A DNA stretch of 27,816 bases from JAGTVB01 sp964624765. GTDB taxonomy: Bacteria; Pseudomonadota; Gammaproteobacteria; HK1. The translations under genes were made by a program, and so were the position numbers. Position 1 is the first letter of the stretch; the number at the start of each line of letters is the position of its first letter. Positions 1 through 9,200 of this stretch are shown here, in pieces. Location: contig CAZUZO010000033.1 in NCBI GenBank assembly GCA_964624765.1, positions 1-27,816 on the forward strand, given 5' to 3'. Below the pieces are notes generated by a model, which did no database searches, was not told where the DNA came from, and saw only the letters and a list, made by a program, of their open reading frames with translations.

Positions 1-118
1 AGAACGATCCAAGACGTGACCCCGTTCGTGACCCCATTCGCACATTTGGAGCGTCGCGAGCAGCGGGACAGGGATTGAGGGATAATGGAATAGTGAGGTC
101 CAACATGATAGGTCCGCG

Positions 119-2222
119 ATGGCGAGAAACATCCTGTCCAATCCTCGTTTTCACCTCAATAGAAAGGTCAACCTCGGGTTCGGATTGACATTGGCGCTGT
201 TAGTGGCGATCGGCATCATCTCCTATCGCAATATGAGCGCCCTGGTGCAGACCGTACATTGGGAGGTCCACACCCATGAGGTCCTCAATCAGCTCGACGA
301 TCTGCTGTTGCAGATACAGAACGCCGAGACTGGACAGCGTGGCTACATCATCACCGGCGAACAACGCTATCTGGAGCCCTATGACACGGCCCTGGTGAGA
401 ATCCATGAGGAGCTGGCGCAACTGCGGCGTCTGCGCCGATAATCCGCGCCAGCAACGGCGTCTCGACGCCCTCGAACCCTTGATTGCCAAGAAGCTCAAC
501 GAGCTTAAACAGACCATCGTATTGCGGAGTCAACAGGGGTTCGAGGCGGCGTGGCGAGTCATTCAGACCGACCGCGGCCAGCAGCTCATGGATGACATCC
601 GGGGTTGGCTGGAGGCCATGGAAGCCGAGGAAAAGGAACTGCTGTACGGACGCGAAAGGAGCGCTGAAAGCAGCACTCGGAGGGCGATCGCCAGCATCAC
701 GTTCTTGACCCTCCTGAACTTCGCATTCGTCATCGCCGTGGTGGTTGCCATCCATCGCGACCTCGAGCGGCGCGAGCAAGCCGCAGTAGCCATCAGGAAG
801 GCCTATGGCGTGTTGGAAGAACGTGTGAGGGAACGCACCGCGGAACTGGCACGGGCCAACCAGGACTTGCAGAGCAAGATCGGCGAGGCGCAACAGGCCG
901 AACAGCGACTCAAGGAGAGCCGCGATCACATGTTGTCGGTGCTGGACCGGCTGCGCTTGGGGACGGTGAAGACCGACCACGCCGGTGTCATCATCTTTCT
1001 CAGCCGCGCCGCCAAGCGACTGCTGGGCAAGGCCAGCGAGGAGGCCCTGGGAACTCACTGGGAAAAGGCCCTGCCGTTGCGGGTTGAAGATAGGGCTCAA
1101 CTCAAGGGCGAGCTCATGAAGCCATCGGCGCTGCGCAGCAAGCTGTCGGTACAGATGGAACTCCCCGAAGGGCGGCAATACTGGATGGAAATCGATGTCG
1201 AGGATGGCACTCCGGAATCCACAGGCAAGATCTTCTTCCTCTACGACGTATCCGAGATTTATGACCTGCGACGGTTCCTGGACGAACGAGCCGAGCTCCA
1301 GGACCTGGTGGGCACCAGCAAGGCGATGCGCCAGGTGTATCGGCGCATCCAACAGATCGCCCGGGTGGATTCCATCGTCTTGATCGAAGGAGAAACCGGC
1401 ACCGGCAAGGAGCTGGTGGCGCGGGCCATCCATTTCTCCAGCGATCGCCGGCACAAACCCCTGATCGTCGTGAACTGTGCGGGACTGACCGAGTCGCTGG
1501 TGGCGAGCCAGTTGTTCGGGCATAAGCGGGGGGCTTTTACCGGGGCCGTGGCGGACCAGCGGGGTCTATTCGAAGAGGCCGATGGAGGGACTTTGTTTCT
1601 GGACGAGATCGGCGACATTCCCCCAGGCGTACAGACCAGTCTGCTGCGGGTACTGCAGGAGAAGGAAATCACGCGTCTGGGGGAGGCGAGACCCCGCAGA
1701 GTCGATGCGCGGGTGATCACGGCGACCCATCACGATCTCAAGCAGGATGTCGCCAAGGGTAGCTTTCGCGCCGACCTGTTGTATCGGATACGGGTGGCGC
1801 GAATTCACCTTCCTCCTTTACGAGAGCGCCAGGAAGATATCCCCCTGTTGGTGGCCTGGTTCCTCAAACAACAACGCGCGCGGACCACCGGCCAGGCAGT
1901 GCCGCGTATCAGCCAGGACGCCATGAAGGTGCTGATGGGATACGCCTGGCCCGGTAATGTACGTGAGTTGAGAAGCGCCATCGAATTTGCCCTGATACGT
2001 AGCGATGGCGTCATTCGAGCCGAGGATCTGCCCCCGGAGCTCATTGGCCCTGGCCGGGGCGGAGCGGCTCTCGCCGAACTGCCGGCGGACCAACAGCAGC
2101 AAGTGCTGGCGGCTCTGGAAAGGGCCGGTGACAACCGCACGCTGGCGGCGCGACTGCTGGGCATCAGCCGGGCCACCCTGTACCGACGCCTGGCGCAACT
2201 ACACCGGGACGCCAGGGGTTAG
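119..2222 (+). pseudogene. Membrane-bound CHASE3-PAS sigma-54-dependent activator, frameshifted
   Basis: The first piece (119-442) encodes an N-terminal membrane segment (residues 17-37) and the start of a CHASE3 sensor domain. It runs off frame into a TAA at 440-442. The reading continues in another frame to 2222 with the rest of CHASE3, a second membrane helix (residues 95-117 counted from 405), a coiled coil, a PAS domain (about 170-280), an AAA+ sigma-54 interaction domain (Walker A GETGTGKE at 329-336, GAFTGA loop at 376-381) and a Fis-type helix-turn-helix at the C-terminus. The family consensus across the junction suggests two bases are missing (or one is extra) near 435. Intact, it would be a one-component inner-membrane sensor that activates RpoN promoters. 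Everything after the lesion is well preserved, so the break is recent or a sequencing error. The likely target is the sigma-54 promoter just downstream. A weak AGG lies 6 bases before the ATG at 119. Confidence 0.85.
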
Positions 2223-2232
2223 GCTGTGTGGG

Positions 2233-2287
2233 CTGTCTCAGCTGAGACAGCGCCTGAGACAGCGAGACAGTGAGTGCTTGTCTCATG
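2233..2287. promoter_or_regulatory. Putative enhancer (UAS) cluster of TGAGACAG boxes
   Basis: A perfect 18-bp palindrome (CTGTCTCAGCTGAGACAG, 2233-2250) is followed by further copies TGAGACAG (2255-2262) and CGAGACAG (2263-2270) and an inverted TTGTCTCA (2279-2286). Repeated dyad sites 75-130 bp upstream of a -24/-12 promoter are typical of enhancer-binding activators. The activator gene ends 11 bp upstream. Assigning the sites to that activator is inference. Confidence 0.6.
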
Positions 2288-2327
2288 GCCCTAGTGGGCT
2301 GCCAACCCGGCCGCCCCTGGCGGCGCT

Positions 2328-2340
2328 TAAGGGATTGATA
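2328..2340 (-). promoter_or_regulatory. Putative IHF binding site
   Basis: The 13 bases match the reverse complement of the IHF consensus WATCAANNNNTTR at every defined position (TAAGGGATTGATA on the plus strand). The site lies in an AT-rich patch between the enhancer cluster and the -24/-12 element, which is where IHF bends DNA in many sigma-54 promoters. Confidence 0.55.
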
Positions 2341-2360
2341 AAAATCATAAAATTTCTCCG

Positions 2361-2375
2361 TGGCATGGCGGTTGC
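2361..2375 (+). promoter_or_regulatory. Putative sigma-54 (RpoN) -24/-12 promoter
   Basis: TGGCAT-N5-TTGC matches the RpoN consensus TGGCAC-N5-TTGC with one mismatch, and the GG and GC are separated by exactly 10 bases. Transcription would start near 2386 and run into the exported-protein gene at 2575, with a leader of about 190 nt that contains repeat A. Confidence 0.6.
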
Positions 2376-2379
2376 CCTG

Positions 2380-2515
2380 AGAGGTTGTGAAAAAACCGTC
2401 GCGAGCGGCCCGAGAGCCAGGCGGACGGAGCGCAGCGACGAGACATAGATAGGCGAGGAGCGAGCACCGCCCAACGCCGCTATCGGGTCGTGTAGCAGGT
2501 TTTTTCACAACCTCT
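2380..2515. repeat. Repeat A, copy 1 (136 bp, 18-bp terminal inverted repeats)
   Basis: The element starts AGAGGTTGTGAAAAAACC and ends with the exact reverse complement. Its core recurs at 22380-22522 and 25430-25572, in diverged inverted form at 4903-5069, and in part at 15530-15585. It has no coding capacity. It resembles a MITE or a REP/ERIC-type hairpin element. Here it lies between the sigma-54 promoter and the exported-protein gene, so it would form a long hairpin in that leader. No clear target duplication is visible. Confidence 0.85.
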
Positions 2516-2574
2516 GAGGCTAGGTACCTGAACCGGTGGTTCAGGCCTGTCGTTAGTGGAACGGAGGACTGAAG

Positions 2575-3069
2575 ATGAGCATGAAGAGTTCTATATGGCC
2601 GTTCACACTGGCTCTCTCCCTCGCCAGCGGAAGCGCCTACGCCGAGTTGCAATTGGTCGAGCGGGACAGCCAACAAGAGGGCGCGACCACCGTCACCTGG
2701 GATGCGAGCTTCGAGGATCTCGACTACACGCTCGGCGAATCCATCACGATGGTTGTCAACTGGGATGTCGATGCGGGGTATGCAAAGTACGGCGATTTTA
2801 CCCTGCGCGGTCCCCAGTTCACCCCCAAGGGTCGGGATCCTGCTGCGGGCACACTCGATAGCGTCGAGTTAAAGATTGACTCGGGTGCCGCCCCTTCGAA
2901 GGGCAGCGTCGAAGTCACCTTCCCGTTCACCGATTTGCACTTCGACGAGGAGAGGCAGGTGGATATGGGCAACGCCCATTTTTCGCTGCAGCTCGATGTG
3001 GACACGGACGGTGAGGGCGCGCCCGACAGCCGGGTGGATTACGGTGTCAACGTGCACGTAGAGGATTGA
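2575..3069 (+). CDS. Small exported protein of unknown function
   Basis: This 164-residue protein has a clear Sec signal peptide: a short basic start (MSMK), a hydrophobic core, and SAYA before the likely cleavage after residue 23. The mature part is acidic and looks beta-strand rich, with alternating hydrophobic residues and a DVDTDGEGAPDS stretch that could bind calcium. I do not recognise a family. The ATG at 2575 is favoured over the one at 2581 because GGAGG at 2563-2567 lies 7 bases upstream. The gene follows a sigma-54-type promoter and its probable activator, so it is likely the regulated target of that circuit. It converges on the MscS gene. Confidence 0.75.
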   Translation: MSMKSSIWPFTLALSLASGSAYAELQLVERDSQQEGATTVTWDASFEDLDYTLGESITMVVNWDVDAGYAKYGDFTLRGPQFTPKGRDPAAGTLDSVELKIDSGAAPSKGSVEVTFPFTDLHFDEERQVDMGNAHFSLQLDVDTDGEGAPDSRVDYGVNVHVED

Positions 3070-3093
3070 CCACGCCGGCCACGGACGGGGCGA

Positions 3094-3126
3094 CGGTAGG
3101 GATCTCTCCGAGGGCCGCCCCTACCG
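3094..3126. terminator. Possible bidirectional terminator hairpin
   Basis: Arms CGGTAGGG (3094-3101) and CCCTACCG (3119-3126) pair perfectly around a 17-base loop, between two convergent genes. There is no T-tract on either side, so intrinsic termination is uncertain. Confidence 0.35.
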
Positions 3127-3129
3127 GGA

Positions 3130-4860
3130 TCAGGCGCCGGCCGGGAGCCATCCCGGCGGCGCCTTTTGCGTGTCGCCCGCCCCCTGCCAGTGCACCGTGA
3201 GCTGCTCGAAGGGGATGGTCCAGCCATAGCGGTTACAGGCCTCGACCGCGGTGCGCTGCAGGAAGCGGCGGATCGACCAATAATGCTCCGCCCCGTCGCC
3301 GTGAAATATCGCAACGATGAGGATATTGAGGGATGAGTTCGTGGCCTCGTTGAAATCGACGATGAGGTCTTTGAGGTGACCCTCAAACGCCTGGCCCACC
3401 AGGCGTTCTTCGATATGGGTCCGCAGTTGCCCGACGATGGGGGAGAGGATCTGGCCCTGGTGGCGGTAGTCGAGACCCACGGTGACCGGCACCGCAAAAC
3501 CTTCCAGAGAGAGGTTACGTGGGCGTTGGGCCACATAGTCCTGAACCGGGTAGATCTTGGTCGCCCCCACAACCTGCAGTTCGACCACCTCGGGGGTCTG
3601 GAGTAACACCCGTCCGAATACCTCGCCTTCCAGCATGACGAAATCGTCCTCGCGACTCGGGAACCAAGGCTCCTCCTTGACATATTGGCGGGACTGGAGT
3701 TGTGCCATCTCGCTGACCGGGACCCGTATGATTCCCCCACGCAGCAGCGGATTGTGTAGGGTACAGAACAGGTTGAGGGACTTGATCCGCCAGGGGATGC
3801 CCTGGTAAACGACGCGCTCCCCCTCGCGTACCCCGCCCATGTTGAGGAGGATGCGCAGCTCCTGGATGTAACGTGGAAGCGAGGTGCGTAAGGCGAGGGC
3901 GGCACCGAACAGAAACAGGATCAGCAGGCCGAGGATCAGCCAGTCTCCCCGTACCGAGAGCACGAGCATGGCAGCGAGCAAGGCGAGCAGGCTGGAAAGA
4001 ACTCGAAAGACAATCGCCCCGACCTTGGTGAGCCGGCGCGTCTTGGCAACATGACCATGCTGGCGCTGCCAGAGGCGTCCGCTGAGTCGGCCGACCCCGG
4101 CCAGCACGACATAGGTCAGAGAGAAGGCCCCCACTGCGAGCAGGATGTTGAGACCGCGGCCGGCGAGAAACCCCCGCACCAGGTCGGTGAGGCCGGGACC
4201 CTCTTCTTCCGGGTCGAGTAGGTGCTGCAGTTGGGTGTCGATGAGTTGTAACCGACTCTCGGCATCGGCACGATGGCTTTGCCACTCTTTATCGAGGGAT
4301 TTCAACGCGTCCTGGATTCTGGTGGCATCGGTTTTGGCCAGATTCTCTCCGATCTTCGCGATGGCTCGGTCGGCCACCTCCAACCGTTCCTGGTAGAGCA
4401 GCTTCTCACTGCGCAGACGCTCGATGGTGCGTGGGCGCTCGGTCATCCGTTTGAGCTCTTCTAGCAGGGGTCGGATGACCTCCTCGAGCTCGGCTTGCAA
4501 GTCGAAAGCCTTCTGCTCGCGAGCCTGTTCCAGGGCCTCGACCGTGGCGCCACCCGCGGCGAGCTCGGCGAACGAGGCCCGCAGCTCAACTAACCGCCGC
4601 TCGACCCGCTTCAGATCGCCCTGGACCTCCGGCTCCGAGGCGTCCGTCTTCAGCCGCCTCCGCAGGGCGATCCGTTCCGAGTCGGCGGTCTTGATCTTAT
4701 CGAGGATCCCAACGAGGCGCTCCTGCAGGGACGGCGCTGAGGATGGCAGGGTATCACCCGAACCCGGTGCAACGACGTCGGGCACTCGCGGCGGCTCGGC
4801 GCTCGATCCCTGGCCAAAGAGCGACAGGAAGGCAAACAGGGCGATGGCTCGCAAAGGCAT
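3130..4860 (-). CDS. MscS-family mechanosensitive channel with long periplasmic coiled coil
   Basis: From the ATG at 4860 the protein has 576 residues. In order it shows a signal peptide (MPLRAIALFAFLSLFGQGSSA), a charged coiled-coil region of about 200 residues likely to be periplasmic, three membrane helices (about 233-256, 279-302 and 306-326) and the MscS beta and C-terminal domains. The last helix runs into the conserved pore-lining and beta-domain region. It probably releases solutes on osmotic downshock, but the large extra domain and few helices are unlike the short E. coli MscS. A GTG four codons upstream (4872) is also open. I prefer the ATG because it gives a normal signal peptide. 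An inverted copy of repeat A lies just upstream. Confidence 0.8.
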   Translation of the reverse strand: MPLRAIALFAFLSLFGQGSSAEPPRVPDVVAPGSGDTLPSSAPSLQERLVGILDKIKTADSERIALRRRLKTDASEPEVQGDLKRVERRLVELRASFAELAAGGATVEALEQAREQKAFDLQAELEEVIRPLLEELKRMTERPRTIERLRSEKLLYQERLEVADRAIAKIGENLAKTDATRIQDALKSLDKEWQSHRADAESRLQLIDTQLQHLLDPEEEGPGLTDLVRGFLAGRGLNILLAVGAFSLTYVVLAGVGRLSGRLWQRQHGHVAKTRRLTKVGAIVFRVLSSLLALLAAMLVLSVRGDWLILGLLILFLFGAALALRTSLPRYIQELRILLNMGGVREGERVVYQGIPWRIKSLNLFCTLHNPLLRGGIIRVPVSEMAQLQSRQYVKEEPWFPSREDDFVMLEGEVFGRVLLQTPEVVELQVVGATKIYPVQDYVAQRPRNLSLEGFAVPVTVGLDYRHQGQILSPIVGQLRTHIEERLVGQAFEGHLKDLIVDFNEATNSSLNILIVAIFHGDGAEHYWSIRRFLQRTAVEACNRYGWTIPFEQLTVHWQGAGDTQKAPPGWLPAGA

Positions 4861-4902
4861 GGCGATACTCACGCTTGATGGCTGGCACGAAGCGCCCTCG
4901 AG

Positions 4903-5069
4903 GGGGTTGTGACACGACCTGATACGCCACCCGATAGCCGCCTTGGGCGGTTGGCCTATCTATCTGACCGGCGAGTCTTGGCGACAGGCTCACGCGGCCT
5001 GGGTCTTTCGGCTACTTACCGTCCGCCTGGCTCTCAGGCTGCTCGACACGGCTTTTTCACAAGCCCTGA
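4903..5069 (-). repeat. Repeat A, diverged inverted copy
   Basis: Read on the minus strand, the segment follows repeat A from the GTTGTGAAAAA end through GAGAGCCAGGCGGACGG and AGATAGATAGGC to the GGCTATCGGGTGG and TTGTGAC end. It carries many substitutions and some extra bases, so it looks older than the other copies. It lies about 40 bp upstream of the mechanosensitive channel gene. Confidence 0.7.
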
Positions 5070-5144
5070 GCTTGAGGTGCCGCTCGGACCGAGATGCTGA
5101 CGATGGCACACCAGAAGGCTCACGTTGCCCTCGTGGCGACCCAG

Positions 5145-5344
5145 TTATGCACAGGCTGGCCTGCGGCTTAGAGCGCCGACGACAGATTTTCGTCGACTCG
5201 CTCCTCATCACTAACTTATTGATTCATCGACGCATGAAGGATCGGTTAAACCGTCATCAAGGGTACAAACCCCCAATGGCGACGCGGCTTCGTAACGGGT
5301 TCATCGAAGTTATCCACAGAGTTATCCACAGGTTCTGTGGATAA
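5145..5344. promoter_or_regulatory. DnaA-box cluster (possible origin or DnaA-titration site)
   Basis: Three perfect TTATCCACA boxes occur in 35 bp: 5310-5318 (+), 5322-5330 (+) and 5336-5344 (-). A TTATGCACA box at 5145-5153 (+) also fits TTATNCACA. The last two perfect boxes form a 12-bp inverted repeat (arms 5320-5331 and 5335-5346, loop GTT), followed by a T7 run and AGATCTAGTTAGTTAG. The sites may bind DnaA as an origin, a titration locus or a regulatory region. No dnaA, dnaN, gidA or parAB lies nearby. Confidence 0.6.
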
Positions 5345-5567
5345 CTGGAATTTTTTTCGCAGATCTAGTTAGTTAGCTTCGGCACCCGAGTACCTCCGGG
5401 TGGAGGGGGACAATCGGTGTTGGAGAAACGCCCAACCGCCGGAGCCGTTAAAGACGAGATCGTGGCGCTCTGATGTGACACAAATGTCCTTTCGGGTGTC
5501 GTGTAGCGATTGGCGATGAGCGCCTCCGGTGTCGCTACCACCGGCTGTTTCCTATTCCTATAAGCAA

Positions 5568-5596
5568 AGGTGGGGCCAATAGCGGCGGCCCCACCT
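5568..5596 (-). terminator. Rho-independent-type terminator of the phasin gene
   Basis: Ten-base arms AGGTGGGGCC and GGCCCCACCT (5568-5577 and 5587-5596) pair perfectly around a 9-base loop, 33 bases past the phasin stop. On the minus strand the stem is followed by a short weak T-rich stretch (TTTGCTTAT). Confidence 0.65.
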
Positions 5597-5628
5597 CGAC
5601 CGATCGGTACACCGAGAAGCCGGATGCT

Positions 5629-6120
5629 CTAGGCTTTTTCTTGCGTGGTCATCTTCTTGGCGAGTAGTTTGATCTCCTCGACACTGTCCGCTATACGGGT
5701 CTTGACGACCTCAAATGCCTCCGTGTTGGACTTGGTGGACATTTCGGCCAGCTCACGCATGTTGGTCAGAGCCTTTTCCAAGGCTTTTCCTAACAGCTGG
5801 GCCTGCTTGGAAGCGGCCTCGGTGACGTTGCCAGAGGAGGTGAGACTTTTCAGTGCCGATACCGCTTCGTCCATGGTCTCGCGCAGGATTTCGCTTTGTC
5901 GCGTGGCGACGCTCTGCAATCCCTCGATGACTTGGCGGTTGGCGTTGGTCAACGCTTCAATGTTCTTGCGCTGGTGCTCGATGACCGCGCTCATGTCCAA
6001 CCCCGGCACTTGGTACTCCGAGAAGGCCTTCGTGATTTGGCCCATCATCTTGCTTGGGTCGAATTCAGAGAGTACTTTGCTCATATCAAACGGGTTAAAG
6101 GACTGGGCTTTTTCAGACAT
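5629..6120 (-). CDS. Phasin family protein (PHA granule-associated)
   Basis: The protein has 163 residues from the ATG at 6120 and is mostly amphipathic helix. Its layout fits the Phasin_2-type family: FNPFDMSKVLSEFDPSKMMGQ at the start, then EYQVPGLDMSAVIEHQRKNIEALTNANRQ and a long heptad-like tail. Phasins coat polyhydroxyalkanoate granules and control their size and number, so the organism probably also stores PHA. The frame stays open upstream to 6327, but that extension is unlike any phasin. The start at 6120 has GGAG seven bases upstream, whereas for ATG 6126 the spacing would be one base. The gene is divergent from the glucan dikinase operon and has its own terminator and operator-like palindrome. 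Confidence 0.88.
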   Translation of the reverse strand: MSEKAQSFNPFDMSKVLSEFDPSKMMGQITKAFSEYQVPGLDMSAVIEHQRKNIEALTNANRQVIEGLQSVATRQSEILRETMDEAVSALKSLTSSGNVTEAASKQAQLLGKALEKALTNMRELAEMSTKSNTEAFEVVKTRIADSVEEIKLLAKKMTTQEKA

Positions 6121-6134
6121 GTCCATGCTCCGCA

Positions 6135-6165
6135 ATAATCTGTGGTAAAATGTTGCACTGCAACA
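6135..6165 (-). promoter_or_regulatory. Phasin promoter with 15-bp operator palindrome
   Basis: A perfect inverted repeat TGTTGCA-C-TGCAACA lies at 6151-6165. On the minus strand a TTGCAG -35 (6158-6163) lies inside it, 17 bases from a GATTAT -10 (6135-6140). A repressor bound there would block the promoter. PhaR-type repressors of phasin genes bind TGC-rich dyads, so a PhaR-like operator is a reasonable inference. The palindrome also faces the divergent dikinase gene. Confidence 0.5.
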
Positions 6166-6298
6166 ATGATTAATTAAGCATACCGGGAGGCTCCTGTCAA
6201 GTAGGGTATCCCTTGAAAAAAGCACGACGCCGCGCGAGGCGCGTTTCCCGAAGCCCAGCATCCACTGGTTAACATCCAGGTCCCCAGACACCACCGAG

Positions 6299-9200
6299 AT
6301 GAACAAGGAACAACGAACAACCAACAACCAAGAATGGGTCGATAACGAAGAATGGGTTGAAAAAACCTACCGTGCCGGCGACATCGATATTCGGATCAAC
6401 AAGCAGTATTCGGAACAGGACTTGACGCTGACTTTCGACATCCAGACCGACAAGCGCTGTCAGCTGCATTGGGGTTTGCGGCGTCATCGGGACCCCAGCT
6501 GGCACCTTCCGCCCGTTGCCGTTTGGCCACCCCAGACCGTTGCCTATGACCGGCATGCGGCGCAAACCCCCTTGCTGCCGAGTGCTCCAGGGCGGGCGAC
6601 GTTGGCGTTGCGGTTCGACAGACCGCTTGGCTGGAGCGCTCTGCCTTTTGTCTTGTACATCCCCGAGGAACGGCGCTGGATAAAGCGCGGTAAACATGAT
6701 TTCTGTATCGATCTTGCGGCCGAGGGGGAGGCTGTGAGCCCTCGGCTGGCGCTTGAGGCACGGATAAGAGGTACGGACTGGCGTTGGCAGACGTTTGAGC
6801 TGGGAACGGGCGATCGCTTGGCCGCTGCCACGCTTAACACCGACGCTGGCACCGAGGTCGTTATGGTGACGGATGTCGAGGCCCCTTTATGGTTACACTG
6901 GGGGCTTGCTGAGAACGCCGGCGGTGGCTGGCAGATGCCTCCCGACGGTGTTTGGCCCCCAGGCAGTCGAGGGTTTCAGAACACCGCGCTGCAGACGCCA
7001 TTCGTAGACCGGGATGGGCTGCGCTGGCTGGAGATGGCCGTGGCCCAACCGGCCGGGATGTCCACCCTACGGTTTGTTCTGTACGCGCCGTCCCAGCCAC
7101 GTTGGATCAAGGCGGATGGCGGGGACATGGCGTTGCGTTTGCAGCCGGTTTCGGAGCCTGCGTCGCCTGTTCCACGGCGGACCCGTGCGTCGGTTGCCGA
7201 GCGCATCATCAGCGCCGAGACGGGCCGCAAGTCCTGGACCCTCATGCACCGTTTCAATCTCTGTTACGAGGTTCTGGAGGGCGTGGAGCAGGACGCTAGG
7301 GCGTTGTGGCTCATCTATACGTGGCTGCGCTATTCGGCGATCCGTCAGTTGGACTGGCAACGCCGGTATAACACCAAACCGCGCGAATTAGCCCGCGCCC
7401 AGGACCGCTTGACCGCGCGGCTAGCGAGTCTCTACCAGGCTCACCCTCAGATCCGCCCGGTGATTCGTCTGATGCTCACCACCCTCGGTCCCGGTGGCGA
7501 AGGGCAACGTGTCAGGGATGAGATCCTCAACATCATGCATCGCCATCATATCAAAGAAGCCCATGGCACCTTCATGGAGGAATGGCATCAGAAACTGCAC
7601 AACAACACGACCGCCGATGACGTAGTCCTCTGTGAGGCCTACCTGGCGTTTCTGCAGGCTGACGGCGCCTTGGATGTTTTTTATCGCACCCTGGAGCAAG
7701 GTGGCGTGACCCGCCAACGCCTGGCCAGCTTCGACCGACCGATCACCACCGACCCTCGTTTCTATCCCGACAAGAAGCAAGGTTTGATGGACGATTTCCA
7801 GGGCTTTTTGCGGCTGCTGCGCTCGGTGCATTCGGGAACCGATCTGGAGTCCGCGATCACCGCTGCCGGCCCTGGGTTGGATGGGCGGATGCAGAAGTTA
7901 CTCGCTCGCGTCTCAAAGGGCGCCGCCGATGCGCAGGCTTTACCGAGGTGGGCGAAGCTCGTGACTGCGCTGCGCCAACGGCTGGCTCGGCATATCGATG
8001 GCACCGAGGCACCGCAGGCTTTGCGAGACCTGCTCTATCTGGATCTGGCGCTCGAGCAGGCGCTGCGCGTTACGATCGAGCGTCAGGCTTTGCGCCACCT
8101 CGATCAGCAGCCCCTGATTTCTCTGGCTGCGACGACCTCGCATAACCTGTCGCTGTCGTTGGCTGAACCGGAGTGGGCAGCGGGGGCCTGTCAACTGGAT
8201 AGCCTCGCCAGTGCGCCCACCCGGGATGTAGATTGGGCCCTGCAGGCCAAGAGCGCAACCGATCGGGCGGCTCGTGCCGTCGGCGATTGGAGTGAGGCGC
8301 TGTATGGTCATCTGCAGCCGCAAGCCGAGTTTCTGGGGGAGGCGCTGGGGGTGGCCAAGTGGACCGTACCGCTTTTTAGCGAGGAAGTCATTCGCGGCAG
8401 CCTGCCGTTTGTGTTGTCGGCTTTGCTACGGCGCTTGGACCCCCTGCTGCGCACCCAGTGTGGCATGGGAGGCTGGCAGATCATCAGTCCAGCCAACGCG
8501 GTGGGGCGCGTATGCGTGGTCAACAGCCTGTTGAGCGCGCAGGGGCAGCGTTATCGGGAGCCCACCGTGCTCGTCACCGATCGGGTCGGTGGCGACGAAG
8601 AAATCCCGCAAGGCGTGACCTCCGTGATCACCACCGATACCCCTGACTTGGTGTCGCATGTGGCGGTGCGCGCTCGCAATGCTCACGTGCTGTTCGCCAC
8701 CTGCTTCGACGCAAGCACCTATGAGCGGCTCAAAGCATTCGAGCATCGCCGCTTGAGGTTGGCCGTTAGCAGTGCAGGGGACGTGACCTTTGAGGATGCC
8801 GAACAGGCCGTGCCCGAGGATGTGGTGCGGCCATTGGGGCCGACCATTACGGTGCGCCGGCGAGATTTCGACGCCTGGGCGATCGGCTCAGCGGAATTCA
8901 ACGACGAACGGGTGGGTGGCAAATCCAATCATCTCTTGGATCTGCAGGGGCGGTTATCGAGCTGGATCCGGTTTCCCCGATCCATTGCCGTGCCATTCGG
9001 AGTCTTTGAGCAGATCTTGCAGGGTGCCGAGAATGGGTTACGGGCAGAGCGCTACCAGCAGCTACTCGCGGCTGTGGCGTCCGATCCGGAGCAGGTCTTG
9101 CCGCGTCTGAGAGCGGCGGCTCTCGAGCTGCAGGCGCCGGCGGTGTTTCAGGAGGCTTTGCTCGACGTGTGGAAGCATGCGGGGTTGCCCGCCAGGGAAT

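Larger units (their letters stand above)
5070..5628. other. Gene-free stretch with DnaA boxes
   Basis: About 560 bases have no convincing coding frame. They hold a DnaA box at 5145-5153, a small CGACGA/TCGTCG hairpin near 5173-5191, a moderately AT-rich patch at 5203-5263, a triple DnaA-box cluster at 5310-5344 followed by an AT-rich run, and the terminator of the phasin gene at 5568-5596. Confidence 0.5.

Noticed and set aside
351..1523. Minus-strand open frame of 390 codons across the activator gene
   Set aside because: It is antisense to a well-conserved CHASE3-PAS-AAA+ coding region and resembles no family.
2556..2861. Plus-strand open frame overlapping the exported-protein gene
   Set aside because: The alternative frame from 2575 has a signal peptide and a well-spaced ribosome site; this one is Arg-rich and lacks both.
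5320..5358. Perfect hairpin followed by a T-run, read as an intrinsic terminator
   Set aside because: The stem is two DnaA boxes facing each other and no plus-strand gene ends upstream, so a DnaA site is more likely.
5629..6327. Long form of the phasin starting at 6327
   Set aside because: The extra 69 residues are unlike phasins and run through the promoter and palindrome region; GGAG favours the ATG at 6120.
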